The notes under the pieces: generated by a model
Database searches by the model: none
What the model was told of the DNA's origin: nothing
What the model saw: the letters and a program-made list of their open reading frames with translations, nothing else
Shown: positions 54,070 to 62,616 of the stretch, one piece after another
Numbering within the stretch: position 1 is the stretch's first letter
How the letters are laid out: the number at the start of each line of letters is the position of its first letter
Position numbers and translations under genes: made by a program
NCBI RefSeq assembly: GCF_001629735.1
Contig: NZ_CP015224.1
Span: 1,860,001 to 1,924,000, forward strand
Origin: Lysinibacillus sphaericus
Lineage (GTDB): Bacteria; Bacillota; Bacilli; Bacillales_A; Planococcaceae
Direction: 5' to 3'
DNA: 64,000 nucleotides

Positions 54070-54467
54070 CACAAATGGAATTTATGTATTTTGATCCCTA
54101 TGTCTTCCTCTACTTAGAAGTCGCATAGTGTTTATAAATATTTGAATTCTATGATGACCTAAAAATAAAAGTTGATTGAGTTTTTAGCAAGGCCTGCTAA
54201 GAATTTTATCCACCATGAATGTATTAGCATGTCTTAGACGTGCCATTTCATGGTGGATTTTTTTTATTTTTTAACCCGAGACATGGATAACTTGTTATGT
54301 TCTAACAATTACTCTATTTTGAGGTAGCTTCACGTCGATTTGGGAATTACAATGATAACAAGACAATCTTTTCATCATTTTTGGAAAGCTCGTATTGTAA
54401 TTCCCTTTTGTCTTAAGCCGTAACAGGTTGTCCGAGTAGTCTCATAGTGTAAAAGGAGGAAATTACC
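54070..54467 (+). promoter_or_regulatory. Long fdhA leader with two tandem terminator hairpins
   Basis: About 400 transcribed but untranslated bases precede fdhA. They contain a small hairpin TTAGCA/TGCTAA (54184-54200); a strong terminator with arms ATCCACCATGAA (54208-54219) and TTCATGGTGGAT (54247-54258) followed by eight T; and a second hairpin with arms GGGAATTACAAT (54342-54353) and ATTGTAATTCCC (54394-54405) followed by TTTTGTCTT. Either an attenuator or riboswitch controls fdhA, or a short RNA ends at the first hairpin and fdhA has another promoter. I recognise no known riboswitch core. Confidence 0.55.
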
Positions 54468-57404
54468 TTGACTCAAATTCATATTAATGGCGTAACGTAC
54501 GATGTAAACGAAGGCGCTACAATCCTTGATACCATTAATCAACATGACATCCCTCATCCACAGATTTGTCATGTACCTACCGTCGATCCAATCGAAACGT
54601 GTGATACATGTATCGTTGAGGTAAACGGCCAATTAGTTCGATCATGCTCAACAAAAGCAGTCGATGGCATGAATGTATTATTAACCTCTGACAAAGCAAA
54701 AACGGCGCAAACAGAAGCGATGGATCGTCTTCTTGAAAATCATTTATTGTACTGTACAGTTTGTGATAATAATAATGGGAATTGTACGTTACACAACACA
54801 GCCGAGTTAATGGAAATCGAACATCAAAAGTATCCATACAAACCAAAAGTGGAGCCACATGAAGTGGACATGTCACACCCATTTTACCGCTATGATCCAA
54901 ATCAATGTATCGCATGTGGACAATGTGTAGAGGTCTGTCAAAGTTTACAGGTGAATGAAACACTATCTTTGGATTGGGAAGCAGAAAGACCTCGCGTAAT
55001 TTGGGATACCGGCGTTGCGATTAATGATTCTTCCTGTGTCAGCTGCGGTCAATGTGTAACCGTTTGCCCATGTAATGCGTTAATGGAAAAATCCATGCTT
55101 GGAGAGGCTGGATTTATGACTGGTCTTAAACAGGATATGTTAGATCCAATGATTAGCTTGATAAAAGAAGTAGAACCCGGCTATAGTGGTATCTTTGCTG
55201 TTTCTGAAGTGGAAGCAGCGATGCGTAGTAAACGGACGAAAAAGACAAAAACAGTCTGTACATTCTGTGGTGTAGGCTGCTCATTCGAAGTGTGGACAAA
55301 AGATCGTAAAATTTTAAAAGTACAACCTTCCGATGGTCCTGTAAATGCCATTTCTACTTGTGTCAAAGGGAAATTCGGTTGGGACTTCATCAACTCTGAA
55401 GAACGTATTACAAAGCCATTAATTCGTAAAGATGATGCCTTTGTGGAATCTTCTTGGGATGAAGCACTTGATTTAATTGCCGCTAAACTGGGGGGGATTC
55501 AACAACAATATGGCCCTGGTTCTGTGGGCTTTATCTCTTCTTCTAAAATTACAAACGAGGAAAATTACTTAATTCAAAAAATGGCACGCCAATTGTTTGA
55601 GACAAATGATGTAGATAATTGCTCCCGTTATTGCCAATCACCGGCAACGGACGGTTTATTACGCACAGTAGGTATGGGTGGGGATGCAGGAACCATCAAA
55701 GATATTGCCAATGCTGGTCTTGTCATTATTATCGGGGCTAACCCAGCTGAAGGTCATCCTGTTTTGGCCACTCGGGTCAAACGTGCCCATAAATTACATG
55801 GTCAGAAACTAATTGTTGCCGATATACGTAAACATGAAATGGCTGAGCGTTCTGACATATTCATGCGTCCGAAACAAGGTACGGACCAAGTATGGTTAAT
55901 GGCAGTAACCAAGTATATGATGGATCAGGGTTGGCATGATGAAGCCTTCATTCAGAAAAATGTCCTACACTTGGATGAGTTCAAACAAGTTCTTGAAAAA
56001 TACACACTTGATTATGCACAAGAAATGACTGGTATCTCAAAAGAAACCTTAATTCAGGTGGCAGAAATGATTCGCGAGGCAGACGGGACTTGCGTTCTTT
56101 GGGGTATGGGTGTCACACAAAATACAGGTGGTTCATATACGTCAGCTGCCATTTCTAATTTACTTTTAGCAACTGGTAACTACCGTCGTCCAGGTGCAGG
56201 TGCCTACCCTCTTCGCGGCCATAATAATGTTCAAGGCGCTTGTGATATGGGTACACTACCGAATCTATTGCCAGGCTATCAAAAAGTAACAGATGATGAA
56301 GCGCGAGCTAAATTTGAAAAAGCATACGGTGTTAATGTTCAACCACAACCAGGTCGTAATAATATGCAAATGTTAGATGCGATTATGGAAGGTAAAATGA
56401 AAGCAATGTATTTGGTAGGTGAAGATATGGCACTTGTCGACTGTAATGCTAACCATGTAGATGAAGTTCTATCCCAATTAGACTTCTTTGTGGTCCAAGA
56501 TTGTTTCCTATCACGTACGGCACAATATGCGGATGTTATTTTACCAGCTGCTCCTTCACTCGAAAAAGAAGGTACATTCACTAATACAGAACGTCGCGTT
56601 CAACGACTGTATCAGGTTTTACCGACGCTGGGAGAGTCAAAGGCAGATTGGGAAATCCTGCAAGCAGTCGCTTGTCGTCTAGGTGCTGACTGGCATTACA
56701 ATCATCCAAGCGATATATTCGATGAAATGGCTAGCCTATCTCCCCTTTTCTCACAAGCAAACTACGATGTACTGGAAGGCTGGGGTAGCTTCTGCTGGGG
56801 TAGTCATGATGGGAAAGATACACCTTTACTCTATGAGGACGGATTTAACTTCCCTGATAAAAAGGCACGCTTTGCATTAAATGACTGGGTGGAACCAGTT
56901 GAATTTGAGGCACAGTATGATTGCCATATTAATAACGGACGTATGCTTGAACACTTCCATGAAGGCAACTTAACGAATAAATCAAAGGGTATACAATCAA
57001 AAGTTCCTGAGATTTTCGTAGAAGTATCACCAGAATTAGCGAAAGAACGAGGCATTGAGGATGGAGCCCTACTACGCTTAGTATCGCCATATGGTGCATT
57101 AAAGCTAAATGCTCTTGTCACAGATCGTGTACAAGGTAACGAGTTATTCTTACCAATGAACTCTGTTAGCAAGGATTCAGCTATTAATTTCTTAACAGGT
57201 CCAGCCGCAGATGTGAATACGTCAACACCTGCTTATAAACAAACGAAAGTCCGAGTAGAAGTGCTAAAAGCAAAAGGAAAATCACCACTTCCTCGAACAA
57301 ACCCACGTTATAAAAAGCGCCATCCTCAAAATGGCGTCGAGGTACAACGGAAATGGAATCGTCCTGGCTACGTTCACTTAACAACTACTAATGAAAGAGA
57401 GTGA
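54468..57404 (+). CDS. fdhA: Formate dehydrogenase alpha subunit, Mo/W bis-MGD (YrhE-like)
   Basis: This 978-residue oxidoreductase has, in order: a 2Fe-2S ferredoxin domain (about 1-80; CDTC), an NADH-dehydrogenase-G-like His/Cys cluster (CTVCDNNNGNC), two 4Fe-4S sites (CIACGQCVEVC and CVSCGQCVTVC), the Fe4S4 motif of the molybdopterin domain (CTFCGVGC), and MopB and dinucleotide-binding domains to the C-terminus. The metal-ligand cysteine is in SRYCQSPATDGL; it replaces selenocysteine, and the next residue is Gln where FdhF-type enzymes have His. The TTG start follows AAAGGAGG by eight bases. It is cytoplasmic, without a Tat signal. Adjacent fdhD and Moco genes support formate as substrate. 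Confidence 0.92.
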   Translation: MTQIHINGVTYDVNEGATILDTINQHDIPHPQICHVPTVDPIETCDTCIVEVNGQLVRSCSTKAVDGMNVLLTSDKAKTAQTEAMDRLLENHLLYCTVCDNNNGNCTLHNTAELMEIEHQKYPYKPKVEPHEVDMSHPFYRYDPNQCIACGQCVEVCQSLQVNETLSLDWEAERPRVIWDTGVAINDSSCVSCGQCVTVCPCNALMEKSMLGEAGFMTGLKQDMLDPMISLIKEVEPGYSGIFAVSEVEAAMRSKRTKKTKTVCTFCGVGCSFEVWTKDRKILKVQPSDGPVNAISTCVKGKFGWDFINSEERITKPLIRKDDAFVESSWDEALDLIAAKLGGIQQQYGPGSVGFISSSKITNEENYLIQKMARQLFETNDVDNCSRYCQSPATDGLLRTVGMGGDAGTIKDIANAGLVIIIGANPAEGHPVLATRVKRAHKLHGQKLIVADIRKHEMAERSDIFMRPKQGTDQVWLMAVTKYMMDQGWHDEAFIQKNVLHLDEFKQVLEKYTLDYAQEMTGISKETLIQVAEMIREADGTCVLWGMGVTQNTGGSYTSAAISNLLLATGNYRRPGAGAYPLRGHNNVQGACDMGTLPNLLPGYQKVTDDEARAKFEKAYGVNVQPQPGRNNMQMLDAIMEGKMKAMYLVGEDMALVDCNANHVDEVLSQLDFFVVQDCFLSRTAQYADVILPAAPSLEKEGTFTNTERRVQRLYQVLPTLGESKADWEILQAVACRLGADWHYNHPSDIFDEMASLSPLFSQANYDVLEGWGSFCWGSHDGKDTPLLYEDGFNFPDKKARFALNDWVEPVEFEAQYDCHINNGRMLEHFHEGNLTNKSKGIQSKVPEIFVEVSPELAKERGIEDGALLRLVSPYGALKLNALVTDRVQGNELFLPMNSVSKDSAINFLTGPAADVNTSTPAYKQTKVRVEVLKAKGKSPLPRTNPRYKKRHPQNGVEVQRKWNRPGYVHLTTTNERE

Positions 57405-57408
57405 GAGC

Positions 57409-57888
57409 ATGGCTGTCCCGATTACAAACATAAAAAAGCAACCATTTACGGAAGAACAACTAAAAGAACAAAAAATAGACAATCTAAAACAATTACTTTC
57501 TGAACATGAAGAAGCAGTTCAGCAAGTATTTACCATTATGTCAGAATTAAATGATATTGGTGCATTAGAAGCCGCTACTAAGTTACTTGAAGCGAAAGAG
57601 GATGTGGCTCATATAGCACTTGGACAATTAACACGAAAGCCTGTGACGAATATTATTAATAATTTGATGGGTGTTGCAGGAGCCTTGACAGAGCTAAATC
57701 CTGAAACAACAGCAAAACTTATTGAAGGCTTACATGCTGGAGTGGACGAAGCCAATAAAGCTCTAGAGACTGATGAAAAAGTGAGTGCTTTTAAGCTAGT
57801 TAAAATGTTAAATGATCCAGATGTTAATCGTGCACTCAATTTTTGTGTCCATTTCTTAAAAGGACTTGGCAAAGGCTTGAAAGATTAG
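57409..57888 (+). CDS. DUF1641 protein (YrhD-like)
   Basis: This 159-residue helical protein carries the DUF1641 segment near its end (ALNFCVHFLKGLGKGLKD). Such proteins regularly accompany YrhE-type formate dehydrogenases in Bacillales and may be small partner subunits. The ATG at 57409 lies four bases after the fdhA stop; an ATG six codons upstream (57391) overlaps fdhA. The ribosome site is weak (GAGAGTGAG), pointing to coupling with fdhA. The function is not established. Confidence 0.8.
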   Translation: MAVPITNIKKQPFTEEQLKEQKIDNLKQLLSEHEEAVQQVFTIMSELNDIGALEAATKLLEAKEDVAHIALGQLTRKPVTNIINNLMGVAGALTELNPETTAKLIEGLHAGVDEANKALETDEKVSAFKLVKMLNDPDVNRALNFCVHFLKGLGKGLKD

Positions 57889-57899
57889 GTGGTGCCTTC

Positions 57900-58946
57900 A
57901 TGTTAACGAAAGAAAATATACTAAACACCTTGAAACAGGTAGAAGATCCAGAGCTTCACCAAAGTATCATAGACTTAAATATGGTGCGAAATATTCAAAT
58001 CAACGGTACACAAGTATCGCTTGATATCATTTTGACTATTCCTGGCTGCCCTTTAAAGGCAAAAATCCAACAGGATGTGGAGGAGGCGTTAAAAACGCTC
58101 GGTGTCTCCCCTGTTGTCATTAGCTTTGGGGCAATGACCGAACTGGAACGTCGCACCTTAACTGCCTCTCTACAAGCGGAAAAGGTGACAGACACAGGTA
58201 TGCCCAAAATGCTGTTGCCCCATTCTGGCGTTCAATTTATCGCAGTAACTAGTGGTAAAGGTGGTGTTGGTAAGTCTACCGTAACCATCAACCTAGCTGT
58301 TGCTCTTGCCCGTCTTGGAAAACGTGTCGGTATTTTAGATGCAGATATTTACGGCTTCAGTATACCTACGATGATGAATGTTGACCAAAAACCAACCATG
58401 CTGGACCAAACTGCAATTCCTGTGATGGTTCATGGTGTTAAAATCATGTCGATGGGCTTTTTTACACATGACAATCAGCCTGTCATGTGGCGTGGGCCTA
58501 TGCTTAACAAATGGATTCGAAATTTCCTAGTCAACACACATTGGGGAGATTTAGATTATCTCCTCATTGATTTGCCTCCAGGTACAGGTGATGTGGCAAT
58601 TGATATGGCAGCGATGATCCCTCAAGCACAGGAGGTTATTGTTACAACACCACATCTTGCTGCATCTCACGTTGCTTCCCGTGCAGGTTTAATGGCTCAA
58701 CATACCAAACACACCATACTTGGCGTCGTCGAAAATATGGCCTATTTTGAAGGGGCAGATGGTCAAAAAAACTATCTTTTTGGACAAGGGGGGGCTGAGC
58801 AATTAGCCGAATTACTGAATACGAATGTTTTAGCACATATTCCTTTTGCTCAACCTGAAGAAAATACAGGCTCCTCCGTGTATGATGCAGATACAATTAT
58901 TGGTGAAATTTTTACTCACCTAGCAGAAGATTTGCTCTATCAATAA
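57900..58946 (+). CDS. mrp: Mrp/NBP35 family iron-sulfur cluster carrier ATPase
   Basis: This protein carries and transfers Fe-S clusters using ATP. It has 348 residues: a MIP18/DUF59 N-terminal domain (about 1-85) and a ParA-like P-loop domain with SGKGGVGKST, DADIYGFS, and IDLPPGTGD. No CxxC is seen near the C-terminus, where some homologues bind the cluster, so it may be of the reduced kind. The ATG at 57900 follows AGGTGG; a start 19 codons earlier lies inside the previous gene. Its position after fdhA suggests supply of clusters to this multi-cluster enzyme. Confidence 0.88.
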   Translation: MLTKENILNTLKQVEDPELHQSIIDLNMVRNIQINGTQVSLDIILTIPGCPLKAKIQQDVEEALKTLGVSPVVISFGAMTELERRTLTASLQAEKVTDTGMPKMLLPHSGVQFIAVTSGKGGVGKSTVTINLAVALARLGKRVGILDADIYGFSIPTMMNVDQKPTMLDQTAIPVMVHGVKIMSMGFFTHDNQPVMWRGPMLNKWIRNFLVNTHWGDLDYLLIDLPPGTGDVAIDMAAMIPQAQEVIVTTPHLAASHVASRAGLMAQHTKHTILGVVENMAYFEGADGQKNYLFGQGGAEQLAELLNTNVLAHIPFAQPEENTGSSVYDADTIIGEIFTHLAEDLLYQ

Positions 58947-58990
58947 AAAAAATCCCTTGATTTGCATATACACAAATCAAGGGATTCTAT
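58946..58990. terminator. Bidirectional terminator after mrp
   Basis: AATCCCTTGATTTG (58951-58964) pairs perfectly with CAAATCAAGGGATT (58973-58986). A run of eight T follows on the minus strand, and a weaker T-rich tract on the plus strand. Confidence 0.75.
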
Positions 58991-59075
58991 TTATTCCCCG
59001 CTATTTTTTACAGCTCTGCCCAAATAATCACAAACGAACGTGATCTTTCGAGCATTCACCGTTTTTAATGGATTA

Positions 59076-59363
59076 CTAATAGCCAGCCTTTTTTAATTCT
59101 TGCATGAAATAAAAACGATACGTATTGTGGACAAATGTATCTAATGAAAGCCCTACATTCACCTGATATTTTGTAAAAATAAAATAAAATCGTTTATCCC
59201 ATTTTAAACGCAATAATTCTCCCGCTTCTTTACCATGCTTACATGTAAATTCCACAATTAAAGGTTCAATCATCCGAAAACAATATTTTTTTAAATGAGC
59301 GAGAGCTTCAATATCTTTATCCCTTTGAAAGCGTGTAATCCAATCTAATATTTGCTCGTTCAT
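59076..59363 (-). CDS. Small hypothetical protein, faintly sigma-region-2-like
   Basis: This is a 95-residue soluble protein, all-helical by composition. The pattern HLKKYCFRMIEPLIVEF, then LLRLKWDKRFYFIFTKY, then LSLDTFVHNTYRFYFMQEL resembles in spacing the region 2 of sigma-70 proteins, but it lacks the usual DNA-melting residues and any region 4. It may be a co-regulator like RsoA or unrelated. AGCAAGAT is the only weak ribosome-like site before the ATG. It is transcribed alone toward the shared terminator at 58946-58990. Confidence 0.55.
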   Translation of the reverse strand: MNEQILDWITRFQRDKDIEALAHLKKYCFRMIEPLIVEFTCKHGKEAGELLRLKWDKRFYFIFTKYQVNVGLSLDTFVHNTYRFYFMQELKKAGY

Positions 59364-59489
59364 TATCTTGCTCCAATCTTATCATTCAGAGTTTCTTCCT
59401 ATTAAATTATACTCTTATTTAGTAGAAGCGAAAAATACTTTCCCGAGCTTCATCATTTTTTGCCTCAAGTTATATCATCACACTGTCAT

Positions 59490-60602
59490 TTACATTTCAT
59501 CAACAGGACGATTCCAACGTAGGTGATATTGAACAACTTTATCCCTTGACTGTTTATCTAGGACTAAAAGCTGATCACCCGTCTGGATGATATAGCCCTT
59601 CTCTAGCGTTCTTACTTTAGGCTGCTGTTGATAGGAATTAATAGCACCAATCTTTTCTTCCCATAGCAATTGATGCTTTTTCATATCGTACAGCACAAGC
59701 ATATGATCTGCACTCTCTCGCTGGGTCTGTCGATAGGAAAGGAGGGCAACGCTTTCCACAATATCTATAGCCATCACTTTTGGCTCTAAATTTTGATAAT
59801 TTCGTATAGCAGGCTCTGACAACACTTGTTGACTAAAATCTTGAATCTCTTGATAATTCTCTAAAGGCTGCTGATGAGTAGCAAAATAACCTGGCAAATC
59901 CGATTCAATAAAAAAACGTGCAGATATATAATTTTCAGCTTTGGTATCTTTGTTTAAGGCCTTGCCATCATAATGATAAAAATGGCCATCGACACCTTCT
60001 AGATAAAGTTCGTTTTGTAACGCTATCATTTGTTGTGCACCACTGCTCAAAATATCTATTAAAGGCTGATGCTGTTGGCGAAATTCCTTTTCAGAAAGTA
60101 TTTCTTTTCCCGTTTCTATATCTAAAAGTGACAATTGCCCATACTCCCCATCTCGATGGTGAACAAGTAAGCCACCCATAAAATTCCCAATCAGTGTTTC
60201 TTTATAAGAAGCAGATTTTGTCCATTGTTTTTCACCTGTCTCCAAATTCACAGCTACAATAAGATAGTGTGAAATCAAATGTGTAATGCCATTTGATGAA
60301 CCATTATTTTCATAGCCCTGTACCATTTGTACAGCTATTTTTTGTGATTCATCTGTATAAATAGAGGAGTCCGATTTGATTGGAAAGCTTCGTCCTGCTA
60401 AACCAAAAACTATCATGAGTCCATTACTTACTACTAAATAAATGACGAGCAAGCTGATAGAAATAACTAGACGCTTCCGTTTAATAGCTATAAATACTAA
60501 CAATAACAATCCCAGTCCAAAGATAATCCCTAAAAAAATATCGTGAACAAGCCAGCCATTGAAGCGCCAGGAATACATATACCGTTGAAGAAATTGTTCC
60601 AC
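59490..60602 (-). CDS. Membrane-anchored protein with PQQ-like repeat features
   Basis: This is a 370-residue protein. Two hydrophobic helices near the N-terminus (about 20-42 and 47-70) precede a large domain, probably outside the cell, containing repeats like AVNLETGEKQW, LLDIETGKEIL, LYDMKKHQLLWEEKIG and VLDKQSRDKVV, the periodic strand pattern of PQQ/quinoprotein-type beta propellers. No cofactor residues can be assigned. GTG 60602 follows AGGAGG by seven bases, so the upstream TTG is rejected. It lies 26 bases after the CbrC-like gene and probably shares its transcript. The function is unknown. Confidence 0.72.
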   Translation of the reverse strand: MEQFLQRYMYSWRFNGWLVHDIFLGIIFGLGLLLLVFIAIKRKRLVISISLLVIYLVVSNGLMIVFGLAGRSFPIKSDSSIYTDESQKIAVQMVQGYENNGSSNGITHLISHYLIVAVNLETGEKQWTKSASYKETLIGNFMGGLLVHHRDGEYGQLSLLDIETGKEILSEKEFRQQHQPLIDILSSGAQQMIALQNELYLEGVDGHFYHYDGKALNKDTKAENYISARFFIESDLPGYFATHQQPLENYQEIQDFSQQVLSEPAIRNYQNLEPKVMAIDIVESVALLSYRQTQRESADHMLVLYDMKKHQLLWEEKIGAINSYQQQPKVRTLEKGYIIQTGDQLLVLDKQSRDKVVQYHLRWNRPVDEM

Positions 60603-60628
60603 TTTACTACCTCCTCTACTAAACAACC

Positions 60629-61459
60629 TTAGCTAAAATCAGAATAAAGCACATAGCGATCACATTCCAGGCATTGAAATAAATACCCCTGATGATGACC
60701 ATTGTTCATTAAGGAAGCAGAAACCTCTTCTAGCGAAAAGCCAGTATAATTGTCAAACTGATCGTCAATGCCTAGCTCCACCATATCACTCCAGCCAACA
60801 TAGCCAATAAATGCACAATAATCTGAGCAATGGGCTACCCAATTATTCCCTTGCCAGCTCACATAGCCTGGCGTTCGATATAGCACTTCCTCCGCCAATC
60901 TAGGATTTGTAATATGTTCATCATGAATTAAATCTTGCTGGTAAGAGCCATCATATTTTTGCGCCGCTTCCCCACTATGGATACATGAAGGGCAAAGATA
61001 ATCTACATCCTCTATCGCGTAAATACTGCCAGTATAATAGACATCCACTTCCTGTTGACAACAATCGCATACAACGATGTCATCTGTCTCAAAAATTTTC
61101 GCCTCTAATGGCTTTGGTAAATATTTAAACGTAGGGATGAACGTTTTAATAGGCCGTTGATCTCGTATTTTTTGTGGCATCAACGGAACCATTGAATTTG
61201 GTTGATTTATGTAGGTTTGTAGCGTTCCAAATTTTTTACGATCTTTTTTATCATTATTATTCATAATAGCAGTAAATAGTTGATAAGCTTCTGGATACAT
61301 CCTTAGTAAACAATAGACCTCGACAAGTATTCTCAATGTTTCTTGCGTTTGTGGCTCATTCTTTAATTGCTCTTTAAAAATATGCATCCGGTTAACCGTG
61401 ATTGGTTGAGAAGGATTGAAATTATTTCTAAGCTCTTGCCATTCTTCAGCAATTGTCAT
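60629..61459 (-). CDS. CbrC family (UPF0167) protein
   Basis: This is a 276-residue protein. The C-terminal two thirds match the CbrC family: FKYLPKPLEAKIFE, CDCCQQ, a CPSC pair (probable zinc site), RTPGYVSWQGNNW and CSDYCAFIGYVGW, closing with FQCLECDRY. E. coli CbrC is linked to colicin E2 tolerance; the molecular role is unknown. The first 90 residues are helical and not part of the family core. ATG 61459 has AAGGAGG nine bases upstream, which rules out longer starts that run into the neighbouring gene. Confidence 0.78.
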   Translation of the reverse strand: MTIAEEWQELRNNFNPSQPITVNRMHIFKEQLKNEPQTQETLRILVEVYCLLRMYPEAYQLFTAIMNNNDKKDRKKFGTLQTYINQPNSMVPLMPQKIRDQRPIKTFIPTFKYLPKPLEAKIFETDDIVVCDCCQQEVDVYYTGSIYAIEDVDYLCPSCIHSGEAAQKYDGSYQQDLIHDEHITNPRLAEEVLYRTPGYVSWQGNNWVAHCSDYCAFIGYVGWSDMVELGIDDQFDNYTGFSLEEVSASLMNNGHHQGYLFQCLECDRYVLYSDFS

Positions 61460-61494
61460 CAAAATCTGCCTCCTTCGTTTGCCTAATTTTACTA

Positions 61495-61797
61495 TTAAAA
61501 AGAATACTCTTTCATGACTTGGCAAATTTCAACTTGATACTGCGTGTACCATTTCTCTTTTCCTAATTGCTGGGCCGCTAAATGTTTGGCATTAGCTTTC
61601 CATGCTTGAATAGCCTCTAGTGATTCCCAATAGGATACGGTCATGCCCTTCCCTTCCTCATCCCTTACACTTTCAACACGTATGAAGCCAGGCTGTTGCT
61701 TGGCTAAGGCATCTATTATTTCGGCCATCTTGCCATAGCCCTCCCCATCATGTTCGGTTCTTTGTGAAGTAAAGATCACTGCATAATATGTTTCCAT
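61495..61797 (-). CDS. Antibiotic biosynthesis monooxygenase (ABM) fold protein
   Basis: This 100-residue ferredoxin-like dimeric alpha+beta protein has the ABM pattern YYAVIFTSQR, then LAKQQPGFIRVES, then VSYWESLEAIQAWK. Relatives include IsdG-like haem oxygenases and quinol monooxygenases, but many are of unknown function. GGGGAG lies seven bases before the ATG. A CbrC-like gene follows 35 bases later on the same strand. There is no link to the biosynthetic cluster 20 kb away. Confidence 0.82.
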   Translation of the reverse strand: METYYAVIFTSQRTEHDGEGYGKMAEIIDALAKQQPGFIRVESVRDEEGKGMTVSYWESLEAIQAWKANAKHLAAQQLGKEKWYTQYQVEICQVMKEYSF

Positions 61798-61883
61798 TTA
61801 TTTCTCCCCCTCTATAACTTTTATTGTAAACGATAATGACTTTGACTAAAATCAAAATATAGCAAACGAAAGGATTGTGACAT

Positions 61884-62570
61884 ATGGGAATTAATCCAAA
61901 TATGGCTGAAGTCGCAGCACTCCTCGGCGAAACTTCAAGAGCTACTATACTCGCTAGTATGATGGACGGTCGACTCCATACGGCTAGTGAGCTAGCCTAT
62001 ATGGCCGCTATTAAACCTCAAACAGCTAGCTTCCATCTAGCTAAATTAGTAGAAGGAAAACTAATAAAGGTGGAAAAACAGGGTAGACACCGCTATTTTC
62101 AATTAGCAGACGAGGAAATTGCTCAATTTCTTGAATCCTTCCTAGCCATTTCACCTCCTCCTGAAATACGATCTTTAAAACAATCTAGCCAAATAAAATT
62201 GTTGCAGGAGGCTCGAACTTGCTATGACCATCTGGCTGGTAAATTAGGTGTTCATTTGACAGAATCGATGATGCGAGCGGGCTATTTAAAATTAGAAGAA
62301 AAGCAGTTTGTTTTAACAGATGAAGGCACATTATTTTTCACATCATTTGGTATCGATTTACCTGCATTAAAAAAGAAAAGAAGATCCTTCTCACACGCCT
62401 GTTTAGATTGGAGCGAACGGCGTTATCATTTGGCTGGTGCTCTTGGTAGTGAGCTATTCAATCATTTATTCCAGCTTGGCTGGCTTACTCGTGTCCCTGC
62501 TATTCGCGCCATTCAGGTGACGGAGAAAGGTAAAATTGGATTGAAAGACGTATTTCAAATAGAGATGTAA
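61884..62570 (+). CDS. ArsR-type winged-helix regulator with long C-terminal domain
   Basis: This is a 228-residue protein. Residues about 8-85 form an ArsR-like helix-turn-helix (RATILASMMDGRLHTASELA, KPQTASFHLAKLVEGKLIKV, RHRYFQLADEEIAQFLE). The C-terminal 140 residues form a second domain with GVHLTESMMRAGYL and CLDWSERRYHLAGALGSELF, as in a Bacillales subfamily whose inducers are mostly unknown. No cysteine pair typical of metal sensors is visible in the HTH. It is divergent from the ABM-type gene and may control it. Confidence 0.82.
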   Translation: MGINPNMAEVAALLGETSRATILASMMDGRLHTASELAYMAAIKPQTASFHLAKLVEGKLIKVEKQGRHRYFQLADEEIAQFLESFLAISPPPEIRSLKQSSQIKLLQEARTCYDHLAGKLGVHLTESMMRAGYLKLEEKQFVLTDEGTLFFTSFGIDLPALKKKRRSFSHACLDWSERRYHLAGALGSELFNHLFQLGWLTRVPAIRAIQVTEKGKIGLKDVFQIEM

Positions 62571-62581
62571 ACTAATATTGG

Positions 62582-62616
62582 ACTTGAGGCAAAACATTAT
62601 GACCTCAAGTCTTTTG
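62582..62616 (+). terminator. Terminator of the arsR-type gene
   Basis: ACTTGAGG (62582-62589) pairs with CCTCAAGT (62603-62610), followed by CTTTTGTT. The 3' arm overlaps the end of the convergent EamA gene. Confidence 0.55.

Noticed and set aside
54375..54963. Minus-strand ORFs antisense to the fdhA start
   Set aside because: They are shadows of the fdhA coding frame, without ribosome sites, and contain low-complexity sequence.
61495..61797. ABM-type monooxygenase as a tailoring enzyme of the biosynthetic cluster
   Set aside because: It lies 20 kb from the operon beyond the molybdenum genes, and its neighbours are unrelated. The family name alone is not evidence.
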